Positions 12,071-24,158 of a stretch of 64,000 nt of DNA are shown here, piece after piece; position 1 is the stretch's first letter, and each line of letters begins with the position of its first letter. Source of the DNA: Malachius bipustulatus (lineage: Eukaryota; Arthropoda; Insecta; Coleoptera; Melyridae); contig OU342636.1 of the NCBI GenBank assembly GCA_910589415.1, forward strand, positions 4,818,437-4,882,436, read 5' to 3'. Under the pieces are notes generated by a model, which searched no databases, was not told the DNA's origin, and worked only from the letters and a program-made list of their open reading frames with translations. The translations under genes and the position numbers were made by a program.

Positions 12071-12278
12071 TGTAACGTAGTTACAGAGTTCTTTTTATTT
12101 TTGTCGTTAAGGTTGGCGAGGTAGCACCAGTTGTTTAAATATTTATGGGACGACCTGCGCCACCTGTTCAGCAGTGGCCGAATGTCTTGGCACCAAGAGA
12201 ATAACTCGTAGTATAGTTATCGACTGCCGCGGCGCTGCCCGTCAACGAACATGCCAATAATATTGATTAGCTCCCCCC
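12071..12278 (+). repeat. 3' LTR of Gypsy A, left piece
   Basis: Matches 3881-4088 with one visible substitution. It stops at the run CCCCCC (12273-12278), whose last four bases are the target duplication of the inserted element L. The LTR resumes at 25719. Confidence 0.92.
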
Positions 12279-15200
12279 TGTAGTGTAAACTACCTTTAAA
12301 AATTGAGATCCTGCGTCATGCGCAGTAAATTCAGTAATGTGGCCCCCTTAAATTGAATGACTGAAAAAGAAGAACCTCTTTGACGTTTGAAAAGTCGACT
12401 GGTCTGTCATGAATGACTGTTTGGATCCCCGCTCAAATGTTTGATTTGAATTTGAGGTTTTCCCGCCCTGAATTCTTGAATGTTTGAATTTAAAGATTAA
12501 CCCGCCCCGATTTCAAATAAATGGCCACATCACTTTACTTACGTTCTGGGGTTTTTACCTTTGCTCGTGTTTTACCTTTTGGCTCGTGACATTATCTACC
12601 TGGGCTAGTGTTCGTCTAGTTTTCCACCTTGTTAGGACCATCCGTTGAGTTCGTAGTAACCTCTTACCTTGTTATTGGTTCTTTTATACACAGACATGAA
12701 GCAAAAGGTGGGAGATTTGAGATTAGTGAAACAAATGCATTTTAAAAACACCTACTTTATTCTAAGAGAAACCTAACAGTGCCTTTTACGCTCGCTGGGA
12801 CTCCCGAGTAAAAAGAGCGTGGCCAAGAAAAATCTCGATCAGCATCCCGAAATGAAAAGAATCAACGGTGGCCTGAAAAGTGTAGATCAATCGTCTCGAC
12901 AACCGTCACCAAACTATTGAACCCTCATTCATGACTCATTTGCGCGAATCATCCAAAAACAGAAGGCATTATCACGGAAATCTAGGTCTTCAAGATAACC
13001 ATGAGAATGGGTTTTGTTAGATAGACACTGTAATGAGGTCCTGTGAAGGAGGCTACCCACCTATAGTTGGGAGGGTCCCTTTCCAGAGTCCTGTTAAGGA
13101 TGCTATCCAGTGGCTGTTTAATTGACCCCCTCGTGGCAAGGACGAAAATGTTAGTTAGATTCACATAAGGCCGATACATTCTAGTTCAACAGTTCGGTAA
13201 ACAATTAGCAATCAGAATGATCCACCCTTTTGAATTGAGTCTGACGAAGAACGAGAAATGACCTTGACGTTGATTGGTTTCACAGAAAAATAAGAGAACC
13301 TGACTTTACAATTACATAGATCAATTTGAAATCAAGATAAAACAATAATCAATTGAACAGTTTCGTTGAATAAATAAGTTCATAAAAATATAAATAAATA
13401 ATCAAAAGAGTATAAGTCAATTATCAACAATTAAATCAAGAATGTTCGGTAGACAATTTAAATAAGACATCAATTAAATAAGCGATAGAATAAATGGTTA
13501 AATAAACGGCATGAAAAATAAGAATGAAGAACGAACATGTGACCAGAGACAAATGGCATGACAAAACATAATAAGTAAGTACGTGGTTATAAAATGTGGA
13601 CGGTAGCAATTGATGATCAGAAAATGGTTAAAACATATACAATAAAAAATGAGGCGAGTCGACTAAATATTATTCTGGAGACACACAAAATGGTTGGTAG
13701 AATAAATGGTCTAGTTACGTTCGCAGTAAATAATCATAAAGCAAAAAGTAGAAGGATTAAATAAACATTCTGACACACACAGGTTAATAAATGCAGGCAT
13801 GAATTGTAAAATCAAATAAATAGAGCAGTCACGTGGATCGCAAAATAATGATAAAATATAAAAGGTGTGTCCCTAGCATGTTTAGAATGATACAATAATA
13901 TAAAATATGAGAAAGAAATCCTTTATGGTTTGTTAATCCATTTCTAATAAAAAACATGCACGTGTATGAGAGATGTGATTAAATAAGATCGTTAAGATAT
14001 AGCCCCTCGTAGGTACCTATCTACCTACAGGAATGTGAAGTTGAATTTTTCAATAAATTTTACTTTAAACCAATTTAGAATTAACCCTTATTTTATAAAT
14101 TATCCCTTAATCAAAACTCATTATTTAGAAAAGGTGAAATGAATTAATTTAAACAAAATCAGTTGAATGAACTGTAGGTAAAAAATAAAGCATGGCATTT
14201 AAAACGTGATGAGGTTCAACCCTTTTGACTACAATAATTTAGAAATAAATAAAGATCGGAAATAATAATAATCAATAATCGAAGCAAGCATTCTCACAAA
14301 TGAAATAAAGTCACATGAGGTTTTATGTACAAATTAGTTCAATCAAAATAAATAAATTGTTTAAATAATTTCATGAATAAAAGAATGAGAAAAGAAATGG
14401 TAACGAGTAAAAAGAAAGGTTAAATAAGTGAGCAGTGTGAATATCGTTAAAATAGAATGTGCTTCGATAAAATAATAATAACCACAATAATATTAGTCAA
14501 AAGGCATGTGCAATTTCAAGATTACAATAAATAAATAATTAGCTAAAATTCAAGTATAAGTTTCTCAAAAAGTAACAAACTGTTAGGTTAATTTGAATAA
14601 TGTAAATGAGATCGAGCATGTCTCTACGGTTAGAAATTAATTCACTGAAAATATCTAATTCATGAAATGTGGTAGTGGTCACGTTTTTAAACAATTTGAA
14701 ATTAGACAATAAAATAAAATATTGAAACTAGCATGTCGCTGAACGTATTGAAATAAACTTATTAAACTGTTACTGCAGGTGCGTTTGAGTATCTACATGG
14801 GGGCCCTGTTTTAAAATTCTTTCAATTACAAAACGTGAAGTTTCAAATTATACATGCTGGATGGAATAAAATATAAGCTATCTCCTTTCGTTTGAATACA
14901 AAACAATTATTTAAAACTTAATGTGGCTCTGCTTGAATAATTAATTAGCTTGACCAAACACGTGTTTTACATGAGTCTTTTTCTAAATAAACAAATTGAA
15001 ACCAAATTGAATACAAACAAATAAACTAAACGATATGATCTGATCTCTTGAGATATCACAATGCCTAACAGATATTAATAAATTAGGATAAACAGTACTC
15101 ACATGGGCTTTGTTTGGATTCGATTGTTTAAAAATAAATAATGAAGAGCACCCCAGCTTATCGAACCCTCTGACCTTCACTCTCTGACGGTTGAAAAATA

Positions 15201-15390
15201 AGTGAACATGACTAGTGACTACTGAGTGTGACTTCAATTCTCGCTAACATGTGGTTTAATGACATTGACAGAACTGACGTTTCTAGCTTTGAAAGCTTGA
15301 CAAATAAAAAATAAAAATTGGGTGCGTTTCTCAGCTCTAAAGTTTACAATTTGAACCATGCGCAGTTGTTATATAGGTCGGTTCTCTTCA
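12279..15390 (+). repeat. 5' LTR of element L (3112 bp)
   Basis: Begins TGTAGTGTAAACTACC, with an inverted GTAG/CTAC, and ends GTTCTCTTCA. It is unusually long, AT-rich and densely stopped. The few 65-84 codon frames (for example 12982-13179 and 14983-15237 on the minus strand) recur in the other LTR only because the whole sequence recurs. Confidence 0.92.
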
Positions 15391-16939
15391 GACGCCCCTT
15401 GGAATTTGGATCGTGAAAAGAATTTGAAAGAGACAAATTTCACTCTAAAATTTGACAAATGACAACTGTGCATGCAGTGACATTTCCTACTCCTTTAAAA
15501 TCTAGTACGACACATGTCGTGTACAATGTTTCATAAAATTACTGACCCTAGATCGATGCACTGATTGAAACAAACGACATCCTGGCGATCGAAGAAAAAT
15601 TTTGTCCCTCGGTGGCAACTGTGTAGCTCGTCAAGACAACACCGAGCTTGTATTGCTGTCTCCAGCGCAGCCTGAGCTCGTATCGTCGACTCCAGCACGG
15701 CCAGAACTCGTATCGTCGCCTCCAGCACGGCCAGACTCGTACCGTCGCCTCCAGCGCAGTCTGTCCTCCATTCCAGCGGGTGATCCTGAATGGTTGCAAC
15801 GGGCCACGGATAGAACCATCCTTGGCTGCCACGGCTTCCCTTTCCTGGCTTTGATTGGTTCCGCTGTCCTCTGGGTTGGTCCCCACGCCTCTTACGTCTG
15901 ACTCCACTGATCCAGTCGTTTCCAAAATTCGTATCAACCTGCGAACCAAAATATACACAGCAGTATCGACATTCAAACAAAAATAATAACAATAATAATA
16001 ATAATAATAATGTGTGTGTGTGTGTCGTTTTGTTACCCCTAATTTGATTCGGTCAAGTGCGAACGACCTCGACCTCGCTCCTGCTCTGAACGTCGCCCTG
16101 ATTGATTTGGACAAGTGCGAATGTCTTCGTCCCTGCTTCCGATGTCTTTTGAGTGTTTCGAACGGGTGCGTTCCTACTTGGAACGGCCCCCTGGTGTTTG
16201 TGTGTGCGCGCCCCTACTTGAATGACCCCCTAAGTGTCTCGTGTGTGTGTGCGAGTGTTGGTTTGGTGTTCCTGTCGTGAATCACTCGGAGTATTTTGAA
16301 TGTGTGCGTGGATGCCCCGTGAGTGTTTTGGGTGTGTGAGTTATTGTGTTTCCGTTGTGAGTTGTCCCCTGGGTGTTTTCGTGTCCCCCCCCCCCTGCTT
16401 CACGTGGCTCTGTGGGTGTTTCTGCGTGTCCCCGCCCCTGCTTCATGTGACCCTGTGAGTGTTTTTGTGTGGTCTTGTTTCGACTGTGTCTCTGCGCTCC
16501 TGACCTGAATTTACCTGTGACTTGTGCGTGGAGCACCGCGCCCCTGAACTGAATTTATCTGTGACTACCTGATCGTGTGTGACGCACCTTGCTCCTGACC
16601 TGAATCGCTGCGACTGTTTTGTCGGAAGGACTGCGTCCTTGTTTTTCAGCTTTCTTGATTTTAACGATTGCTTTGAATGTGTCTGAAGAACTGTGACACC
16701 TTGAATTGCAACTTTTGAACTGAACGCTTGTCTCGAAAATGTGTGTTTCGAGGTTGAAGAGAAGAAAAAAAATACCACAGAGAAGTGTTGAAGAAGAAGA
16801 AAAAAAAATACCAAAGAGAAATTTGTCGTCGACGAGAGAAAAAAAAAAATCAAACAAAAAGAACAAGAAAACCATTAAAATAATCTCAAACCTCCACAAT
16901 GCTTCATGTACTGTGTATCCTGGGCACACGCGCCAAATC
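15391..16939 (+). other. Internal region of element L, non-coding
   Basis: It holds simple or skewed sequence: short tandem units at about 15650-15775 containing CTCCAGC and CTCGTATCGTC, a (TAA)n/(GT)n stretch near 15985-16025, a GT-rich stretch with a C run at 16386, and an A-rich purine stretch at 16760-16875. The frames here (up to 188 codons, minus strand 15548-16114) are low complexity and match no retroelement protein. No tRNA-like primer-binding site follows 15390, and no clean polypurine tract precedes 16940. The nearest purine-rich stretch is about 70-180 bases upstream. Confidence 0.7.
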
Positions 16940-18495
16940 TGTAGTGTAAACTACCTTTAAAAATTGAGATCCTGCGTCATGCGCAGTAAATTCAGTAATG
17001 TGGCCCCCTTAAATTGAATGACTGAAAAAGAAGAACCTCTTTGACGTTTGAAAAGTCGACTGGTCTGTCATGAATGACTGTTTGGATCCCCGCTCAAATG
17101 TTTGATTTGAATTTGAGGTTTTCCCGCCCTGAATTCTTGAATGTTTGAATTTAAAGATTAACCCGCCCCGATTTCAAATAAATGGCCACATCACTTTACT
17201 TACGTTCTGGGGTTTTTACCTTTGCTCGTGTTTTACCTTTTGGCTCGTGACATTATCTACCTGGGCTAGTGTTCGTCTAGTTTTCCACCTTGTTAGGACC
17301 ATCCGTTGAGTTCGTAGTAACCTCTTACCTTGTTATTGGTTCTTTTATACACAGACATGAAGCAAAAGGTGGGAGATTTGAGATTAGTGAAACAAATGCA
17401 TTTTAAAAACACCTACTTTATTCTAAGAGAAACCTAACAGTGCCTTTTACGCTCGCTGGGACTCCCGAGTAAAAAGAGCGTGGCCAAGAAAAATCTCGAT
17501 CAGCATCCCGAAATGAAAAGAATCAACGGTGGCCTGAAAAGTGTAGATCAATCGTCTCGACAACCGTCACCAAACTATTGAACCCTCATTCATGACTCAT
17601 TTGCGCGAATCATCCAAAAACAGAAGGCATTATCACGGAAATCTAGGTCTTCAAGATAACCATGAGAATGGGTTTTGTTAGATAGACACTGTAATGAGGT
17701 CCTGTGAAGGAGGCTACCCACCTATAGTTGGGAGGGTCCCTTTCCAGAGTCCTGTTATGGATGCTATCCAGTGGCTGTTTAATTGACCCCCTCGTGGCAA
17801 GGACGAAAATGTTAGTTAGATTCACATAAGGCCGATACATTCTAGTTCAACAGTTCGGTAAACAATTAGCAATCAGAATGATCCACCCTTTTGAATTGAG
17901 TCTGACGAAGAACGAGAAATGACCTTGACGTTGATTGGTTTCACAGAAAAATAAGAGAACCTGACTTTACAATTACATAGATCAATTTGAAATCAAGATA
18001 AAACAATAATCAATTGAACAGTTTCGTTGAATAAATAAGTTCATAAAAATATAAATAAATAATCAAAAGAGTATAAGTCAATTATCAACAATTAAATCAA
18101 GAATGTTCGGTAGACAATTTAAATAAGACATCAATTAAATAAGCGATAGAATAAATGGTTAAATAAACGGCATGAAAAATAAGAATGAAGAACGAACATG
18201 TGACCAGAGACAAATGGCATGACAAAACATAATAAGTAAGTACGTGGTTATAAAATGTGGACGGTAGCAATTGATGATCAGAAAATGGTTAAAACATATA
18301 CAATAAAAAATGAGGCGAGTCGACTAAATATTATTCTGGAGACACACAAAATGGTTGGTAGAATAAATGGTCTAGTTACGTTCGCAGTAAATAATCATAA
18401 AGCAAAAAGTAGAAGGATTAAATAAACATTCTGACACACACAGGTTAATAAATGCAGGCATGAATTGTAAAATCAAATAAATAGAGCAGTCACGT
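16940..18495 (+). repeat. 3' LTR of element L, left half
   Basis: Repeats 12279-13834 with one visible base change (near 17758). It ends with CACGT (18491-18495), the target duplication of BEL element D. Confidence 0.92.
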
Positions 18496-18904
18496 TGTTC
18501 CGTCCTCATTTCCCGTTCCTACACCCGCCTGTGGTCCGGACGGCAGAGTGCACTACGACGCATCGATACTCGCCCCGCACCCCTGAAGGAAGAACCTACA
18601 GGTGAAGAGAGACTGAAGATTAACCCTTCGAGACGGTCGCACGCAAAAATATCGCTCCGCGCTCCGCTATATTCGCACGCTCGCTGTTGTTATCCAAACT
18701 GTAAGTACCCGCTTGTTTTTCCTAATTATTTCTTATCCTTATCAATATATAATTCTTTACCCGCATTTATTGCTACACCGCCACTATTCATTAATCCGCG
18801 TTTATTGGGAATTACAGGAACTAAAGCTGTTTTCTGTACCCTACCGCCGGCGTCTTAGACAGGTCGTAAAAATATAATTGCGTCTGTGATAAGAACCCCA
18901 ATCA
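18496..18904 (+). repeat. 5' LTR of BEL element D
   Basis: Starts TGTTCCGTCC and ends CCCCAATCA. It contains a GTAAGT splice-donor-like sequence near 18701. Confidence 0.93.
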
Positions 18905-18905
18905 G

Positions 18906-18924
18906 TGGTCCTTCGAGCCGGATT
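18906..18924 (+). promoter_or_regulatory. Primer-binding site of BEL D, complementary to tRNA-Tyr
   Basis: TGGTCCTTCGAGCCGGATT starts one base after the LTR. Its complement ends TCGAAGGACCA, which is the conserved 3' end of animal tRNA-Tyr (acceptor CCTTCGA/TCGAAGG plus T-stem CCGGC). The tRNA assignment rests on memory of that tRNA. Confidence 0.75.
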
Positions 18925-19657
18925 TAAGTCATTAATTGAAATCAGATCAATTAATCACATTTCAAAAAAAATCATTCGCATTTCATTTTGTCAAAATTTC
19001 AATGCAATAAGTTACTTTGCATTGATTATTTACTTTCCGCACTTGTTATTCGCAAAAATAAGCTATAGATACTTGTTTTTCATTTTTTCGAAGTCACGAA
19101 GTTATTAATTAAAGAACTTCATCGCGAAATTACAGCATTTGTTAACTTGCTACAAATTTGTAAATTTCATCATTCTTTAATTGTAATTGTGTTTAGAATA
19201 TTTCATTCTAGAAAATAATTACCGCATGTAATAACTATTCGATCGATCTTAATTAATTAGGTACCTATACGTATTGCTGAAAAATATTTGGTGAATATTT
19301 TGTACCCACACCCCTTGCTTGAAAAGTGTAGTCTGCCTTGGGGTAATAAAAACCCGTCCTCGTCTCACCTCACACCACTACGTTTTATTCTCTCTCGCTA
19401 CTGTGTTTGCACCTTGCACGTGCAGGCAACTTTTAACAATTTTACTAATCCCGGTCTCCGGAAATATTACGTCGAGGTGGTATCCTGGTTTGGAAATTAT
19501 TGATTATTTTCAAGCTGAGTTGGTGTTGGTGTCGGTAGGTATATACTTATATACCTATAAGTTCAGAGAAGAATAATTCTATTATTCACGCCTCATCCTT
19601 CTTTTACTCGCATTTTCAATTGAGAAAATTTAACTTTTATTAATTCGCTAATTCGCT
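18925..19657 (+). other. Leader of BEL D
   Basis: AT-rich untranslated leader between primer-binding site and gag-pol ATG. Frames of 67-85 codons overlap here and have no recognisable content. Confidence 0.6.
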
Positions 19658-22600
19658 ATGTCTCTCACAATGGAAAAGGCTTTGTCTACCGGCAAAATTA
19701 TGTTGTCTAGGCTACAGTCGATTTTAGATTTAGGTTCGAATGCAGGTACATCTGTTGTCGAAAAATTTAAATTTCTCGCAGCTTTAGACTCAGCAGAAAG
19801 TCTATACAGGGGGTTTCATTTAGTCATTACAGACACGCTAGTTGATGAAACATCAGATCAGTGGAAATTGTTCTGCGATCAAATCGCTCAAATTGATGGG
19901 GTATATTTTGGAATTAAAGGTATTCAGTTACGTCTATCGCAATCAGAACCTAAGGTTAAAGATTCTGACTCCTTGGTTGGGAAACCTGACGCTGTCTTGC
20001 CAGATGGGCGAGGTTCGAATGGGTCGCTAGAGTCAGTGGGTGGAACTCGATGCAATGTGCGTCTTCCTAAAATTGATCTTCCCCGTTTTGATGGAGACCT
20101 TAAATTATGGCATTCTTTCTATGACATTTTTAACTCGCTTATCCATAATAATTCCGATTTATCCTCAATAGATAAATTCCAATATCTAATTTCTACGCTG
20201 TCAAAGGAACCTCTGGATCTCGTTCGTCACTTGCCTTTAACCGAAGAAAATTATGTCATCGCTTATCGTACTTTGATTGATCGCTATCAGAATGACAGAA
20301 TCTTAGCTACCTATTATTGGAATGCTATTGCTAATGCGCCCAAGTGTCGTCCAGACTCAACGCACTCCATGAGAGATCTTCTCAATTCTTTTACCGAGAA
20401 TACCGCCGCGCTCCAGAAATTCCCGCAAGTTGATTTGTGGAATTTCACTATGCTAAATTGGCTTCTTCAGAAGACCGATGACTCGACTCGCAAGCGATTT
20501 GAATTGAAATTCGCGCAAGAAGACTTCCCTCTTTATGAGGATCTTTTTACTTTTTTGACCAATCAGTGTCGAGCACTGGAGACACATGCCTTGAGTTCTC
20601 CAGCCACATCTTCTTTCAAGCAACAGCCATCACATTCCAATATAGGGAAGGTGAACTGGGGCACTGAGGACAGACGTAGTCCTCACGTGATGATGGTGTC
20701 TACCACTCGCGAGTCTCCCAACGCCGCTCATTTTATTTATTGTTCGCATTGTCGCTCCAAGTCGCACACACTTCAAAGGTGTACCGCATTTTTAGGATTA
20801 TCTCCTCATAATAGATTTACATTTGTCAAATCCGCTAACCTATGCACGAACTGCCTGAGTTCGGTGCATTCGTTCTCCTCTTGTCGCTCTACATCCACAT
20901 GCAGACATTGCTCAAGTAAGCACCACACTCTACTGCATTTCTTTAAGGAAAATGACGACAGAATTTCTAACAAAGAAGTTCAAACTCCAAATGAGTCTTC
21001 CGCAACAAGTTCTTTTAATCCGCATTCTTCGCCACCACTTGCCATGTCTTCCATTGGCGAAGCTTTAGGTACTCCTCAATCGATATTACTGGCCACGGTG
21101 CGGTTCCAGGTCCGTGATAAGTGGGGAAATTACCAATCTGTTCGAGCCCTCTGTGATTCGGGCAGTCAAACTAGCTTCATGACAGAAAGATGTCGTAAGC
21201 GTCTCGCTCTTGAACTCATTCCATCTTCATCGTCCATAACTGGAGTGGGTCATTCCGCTATCTCCTCTGCGCACGGATATGTAAATTGTTCAATCCGTCC
21301 GGATGGATCTTCTACCAATTTGGGTGTCGCTGCCATGGTGTTACCCTCTATCTGCTCGGAGTTACCGACTAGTCCGCTTTCAAATATTCATTGTTTCGAA
21401 AACTTGAAACTCGCTGATCCCTTGTGGCATTCTCCCGGTCCCGTGGATATGCTCCTCGGGGCTGAAGTCTTTTCCCGCATAGTCAAAGAGGGTGTCATAT
21501 CTGGCGATGGTACGAGACCTGCTGCTATGAACACAATCTTTGGTTGGATACTTTTAGGTCCCACTTCTTCCAGCACAACGCATAAGGTGCATTCTTTTTT
21601 TGTCTCGACCGAATCTTGTCTTAATGACACGTTGAGAGAATTCTGGAAGTTGGAGGACATCCCCAATCGCTCAATCCTGTCGCCTGAAGATAAACAGGCG
21701 GAGGATCATTTCACAAATACGCACTACCGTGCGCCCTCTGGTCGTTTCGGAGTCTGTCTCCCCTTTAAGGAGTCTAAGTCGTCGCCGCCGTCGTTTCCTG
21801 GGTCACTCAAAATGGCCGATCGCCGATTATTGGCACTTGAACGTCGACTATCGAAGCAACCTTCGGTACGTGATCTTTATCACAACTTTATGCGCGACTA
21901 CTTAGATGCTGGTCACATGACTAAGCTTTCTACTCCACCGCCGCCTGATAACTGCTATTTTATCCCGCATCACTGCGTTCTGAAAACAGAAGGCAGCACC
22001 GCAAAGATACGCGTAGTTTTCGACGCGTCTGCCAACGCCGAAAACGGAACTTCATTGAACGCATGTTTGCTCACTGGAAGCAAGCTTCAATCAGATATTT
22101 CAGTTAAACTCTTACGCTTTCGCTTGTACAACTATGTTTTTACATGCGACATCCGCCAAATGTATAGACAAATTTTAGTCTCTCCGCCTCATCGCGTATT
22201 TCAAATGATTCGCTGGAGATTTTCGCCGCAGGATCCCGTCGAGACTTATTCCTTGAATACCGTCACCTATGGGGTGTCAAGTAGTCCTTACTTGGCGATT
22301 CGCTGGTTGCTACAATTAGCAAAAGAAGGTCAAAATCAATTCCCGCTAGCCTCTCGTGCCATTAATAATAGTCTTTACGTGGATGATTTGGCATTGGGTG
22401 CCGATGACATCGCTTCCGCCATAAAACTTAGGGACGAGATTGTCCAGTTATTGAGTTCAGGTGGCTTTGAGCTCCGTAAGTGGGCGTCTAATCACGCAGC
22501 TGTGTTGGATGGTATTCCTGAGGATCATCGTCAGACCAGTTCGTCTAATTTTGATCCAGACGCAGAAATGATTTTTAAAATTCTTGGCCTCCAGTGGCAG

Positions 22601-23539
22601 TCCAATCCGGACGTTTTCACCTTTCATATCAACGCCGTCCACACACAGTGCTCCAAGAGATCTATTTTATCGGAAGTTACCCGTATCTATGATCCTCTGG
22701 GGTTTCTGTCACCTTTAACATTCTTCGCTAAACATCTCATCCAGCGCCTATGGTCTTTGGCATTGGGCTGGGATGAATTACCGCCGGCTGAAATATGTTC
22801 TCAATGGCAGAACTATAAGGCCTCTTTATCGCAGCTGTCTCACGTAAAGATAAATCGGTGTCTTAGACCGCAATCTTTCGTCGAGTGTCAACTGCCCGCA
22901 TTCTGCGACGCCTCTTGGCGCCATGTCAGGTCAGCTGACAATCCCGCTGATCCCGCTTCTCGAGGTCTTTCGCAAGAGCTGTTGTTGTCATGTTCCCGTT
23001 GGTGGGCGGGGCCTCCTTGGCTTAAAGAACCGCCATCCATGTGGCCTGACGATCTTCTCGTTTCCGCTGTCTCCGCTGACTCTCTGCCTGAGGGCAAGGT
23101 CGTCTCTTTAGTCGCAGAAGTAAGTACTTCTATTGTAGATCATTTACTTCTTCAACATTCTTCGCTACTAAAAATACAACGCATCCTGGCATATTGGTTT
23201 CGATTTGTCCAGAACGCTCGAGGACACGATCGAAAGTCACTCATTTTAACTGATGCTGATTTACACCAAGCCTTAATGGTCATGGTCAAGGACGTTCAGT
23301 CCTCATATTTCAAATCTGAAACTGCTCAGATACGCAAGGGACAGTTGTGCCCAAAATATTTACAGAAATTATCGCCTTTCATTGATGCTGACAGGATATT
23401 TCGAGCAGGTGGTCGTTTGGTTCATTCCCCTTTGTCTATGGAAGCCAAGCATCCTGATCTACTTCCGCAGAAACATAAACTCGCCGACAAGGTTCTACGA
23501 AGACCCTTAGTCAAGCTCTGCCCATTACCCTGTCAGTAA
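19658..23539 (+). CDS. BEL/Pao gag-pol polyprotein lacking integrase and most of RNase H
   Basis: One uninterrupted frame of 1293 codons. Gag with the DUF1759-type segment (LPRFDGDLKLWHSFYDIF, about residue 140) is followed by zinc knuckles CSHCRSKSHTLQRC and CTNCLSSVHSFSSC (about 361-410), an aspartic protease (ALCDSGSQTSF, about 497), and RT (IRVVFDAS about 784; catalytic YVDD about 906). The Pao-type region continues to FCDAS (about 1085) and jumps directly to WRHVRSADNPADPASRG, so the RNase H core is missing. Later, HPDLLPQKHKLADKVL jumps to RRPLVKLCPLP, so the integrase is absent. Both joins keep the frame. It could make particles and cDNA only if RNase H is not needed or is supplied in trans; insertion needs foreign integrase. 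The first ATG fits gag start. Confidence 0.9.
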   Translation: MSLTMEKALSTGKIMLSRLQSILDLGSNAGTSVVEKFKFLAALDSAESLYRGFHLVITDTLVDETSDQWKLFCDQIAQIDGVYFGIKGIQLRLSQSEPKVKDSDSLVGKPDAVLPDGRGSNGSLESVGGTRCNVRLPKIDLPRFDGDLKLWHSFYDIFNSLIHNNSDLSSIDKFQYLISTLSKEPLDLVRHLPLTEENYVIAYRTLIDRYQNDRILATYYWNAIANAPKCRPDSTHSMRDLLNSFTENTAALQKFPQVDLWNFTMLNWLLQKTDDSTRKRFELKFAQEDFPLYEDLFTFLTNQCRALETHALSSPATSSFKQQPSHSNIGKVNWGTEDRRSPHVMMVSTTRESPNAAHFIYCSHCRSKSHTLQRCTAFLGLSPHNRFTFVKSANLCTNCLSSVHSFSSCRSTSTCRHCSSKHHTLLHFFKENDDRISNKEVQTPNESSATSSFNPHSSPPLAMSSIGEALGTPQSILLATVRFQVRDKWGNYQSVRALCDSGSQTSFMTERCRKRLALELIPSSSSITGVGHSAISSAHGYVNCSIRPDGSSTNLGVAAMVLPSICSELPTSPLSNIHCFENLKLADPLWHSPGPVDMLLGAEVFSRIVKEGVISGDGTRPAAMNTIFGWILLGPTSSSTTHKVHSFFVSTESCLNDTLREFWKLEDIPNRSILSPEDKQAEDHFTNTHYRAPSGRFGVCLPFKESKSSPPSFPGSLKMADRRLLALERRLSKQPSVRDLYHNFMRDYLDAGHMTKLSTPPPPDNCYFIPHHCVLKTEGSTAKIRVVFDASANAENGTSLNACLLTGSKLQSDISVKLLRFRLYNYVFTCDIRQMYRQILVSPPHRVFQMIRWRFSPQDPVETYSLNTVTYGVSSSPYLAIRWLLQLAKEGQNQFPLASRAINNSLYVDDLALGADDIASAIKLRDEIVQLLSSGGFELRKWASNHAAVLDGIPEDHRQTSSSNFDPDAEMIFKILGLQWQSNPDVFTFHINAVHTQCSKRSILSEVTRIYDPLGFLSPLTFFAKHLIQRLWSLALGWDELPPAEICSQWQNYKASLSQLSHVKINRCLRPQSFVECQLPAFCDASWRHVRSADNPADPASRGLSQELLLSCSRWWAGPPWLKEPPSMWPDDLLVSAVSADSLPEGKVVSLVAEVSTSIVDHLLLQHSSLLKIQRILAYWFRFVQNARGHDRKSLILTDADLHQALMVMVKDVQSSYFKSETAQIRKGQLCPKYLQKLSPFIDADRIFRAGGRLVHSPLSMEAKHPDLLPQKHKLADKVLRRPLVKLCPLPCQ

Positions 23540-23730
23540 TGAGCAGTCTCTTATCAATTTATAATTTGTAAATATCGCAACTGCTGTAAGTTTTAGGAAA
23601 TTCACATTTAATTCGCATTCTTCGCTTATTATTCGCTACGCAAGTGCTGCAAAGTAAATCTTTATTTTAATAGTCTTTTTTCAAATTCGCAAATTCGCTT
23701 CACTTTTTTTCGGAAAATTACATTGTAATT

Positions 23731-24153
23731 TTGGTGGGCGGTAATGTTCCGTCCTCATTTCCCGTTCCTACACCCGCCTGTGGTCCGGACGGCAGAGTGC
23801 ACTACGACGCATCGATACTCGCCCCGCACCCCTGAAGGAAGAACCTACAGGTGAAGAGAGACTGAAGATTAACCCTTCGAGACGGTCGCACGCAAAAATA
23901 TCGCTCCGCGCTCCGCTATATTCGCACGCTCGCTGTTGTTATCCAAACTGTAAGTACCCGCTTGTTTTTCCTAATTATTTCTTATCCTTATCAATATATA
24001 ATTCTTTACCCGCATTTATTGCTACACCGCCACTATTCATTAATCCGCGTTTATTGGGAATTACAGGAACTAAAGCTGTTTTCTGTACCCTACCGCCGGC
24101 GTCTTAGACAGGTCGTAAAAATATAATTGCGTCTGTGATAAGAACCCCAAACA
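23731..24153 (+). repeat. Polypurine tract and 3' LTR of BEL D
   Basis: The tract TTGGTGGGCGGTAA ends at 23744; the LTR is 23745-24153 and ends CCCCAAACA before the CACGT duplication. It is identical to the 5' LTR except for one base. Confidence 0.92.
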
Positions 24154-24158
24154 CACGT

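Larger units (their letters stand above)
18496..24153 (+). mobile_element. BEL/Pao retrotransposon 'D', nested in element L, integrase deleted
   Basis: Flanked by the 5-bp duplication CACGT (18491-18495, 24154-24158); L's 5' LTR shows the empty site near 13831. LTRs are 18496-18904 and 23745-24153, 409 bp each, differing at one base near the 3' end (CCAATCA versus CCAAACA). Between them is a single 1293-codon frame. Total length is 5658 bp, short for BEL/Pao because two segments of pol are missing. The near identity of the LTRs marks the youngest layer of this nest. Confidence 0.93.

Noticed and set aside
11111..12124. Several 69-107 codon frames after Gypsy A pol, considered as env
   Set aside because: No signal peptide plus furin site plus transmembrane pattern, and the frames are driven by T runs.
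12982..13179. 65-codon minus-strand frame repeated at 17643-17840
   Set aside because: The repetition is due to the duplicate LTRs of element L, not to gene duplication; no motif.
14983..15237. 84-codon minus-strand frame repeated at 25307-25561
   Set aside because: Again a duplicate caused by the two LTRs; AT-rich sequence with a chance frame.
15531..16114. Overlapping 153- and 188-codon minus-strand frames in the interior of L
   Set aside because: They arise from GC-skewed tandem units and microsatellite sequence; three frames are open at once over the same repeats, a sign of composition rather than coding.
16739..16960. Lysine-rich 73-codon frame
   Set aside because: Translation of an A-rich purine stretch next to the LTR of L; low complexity only.
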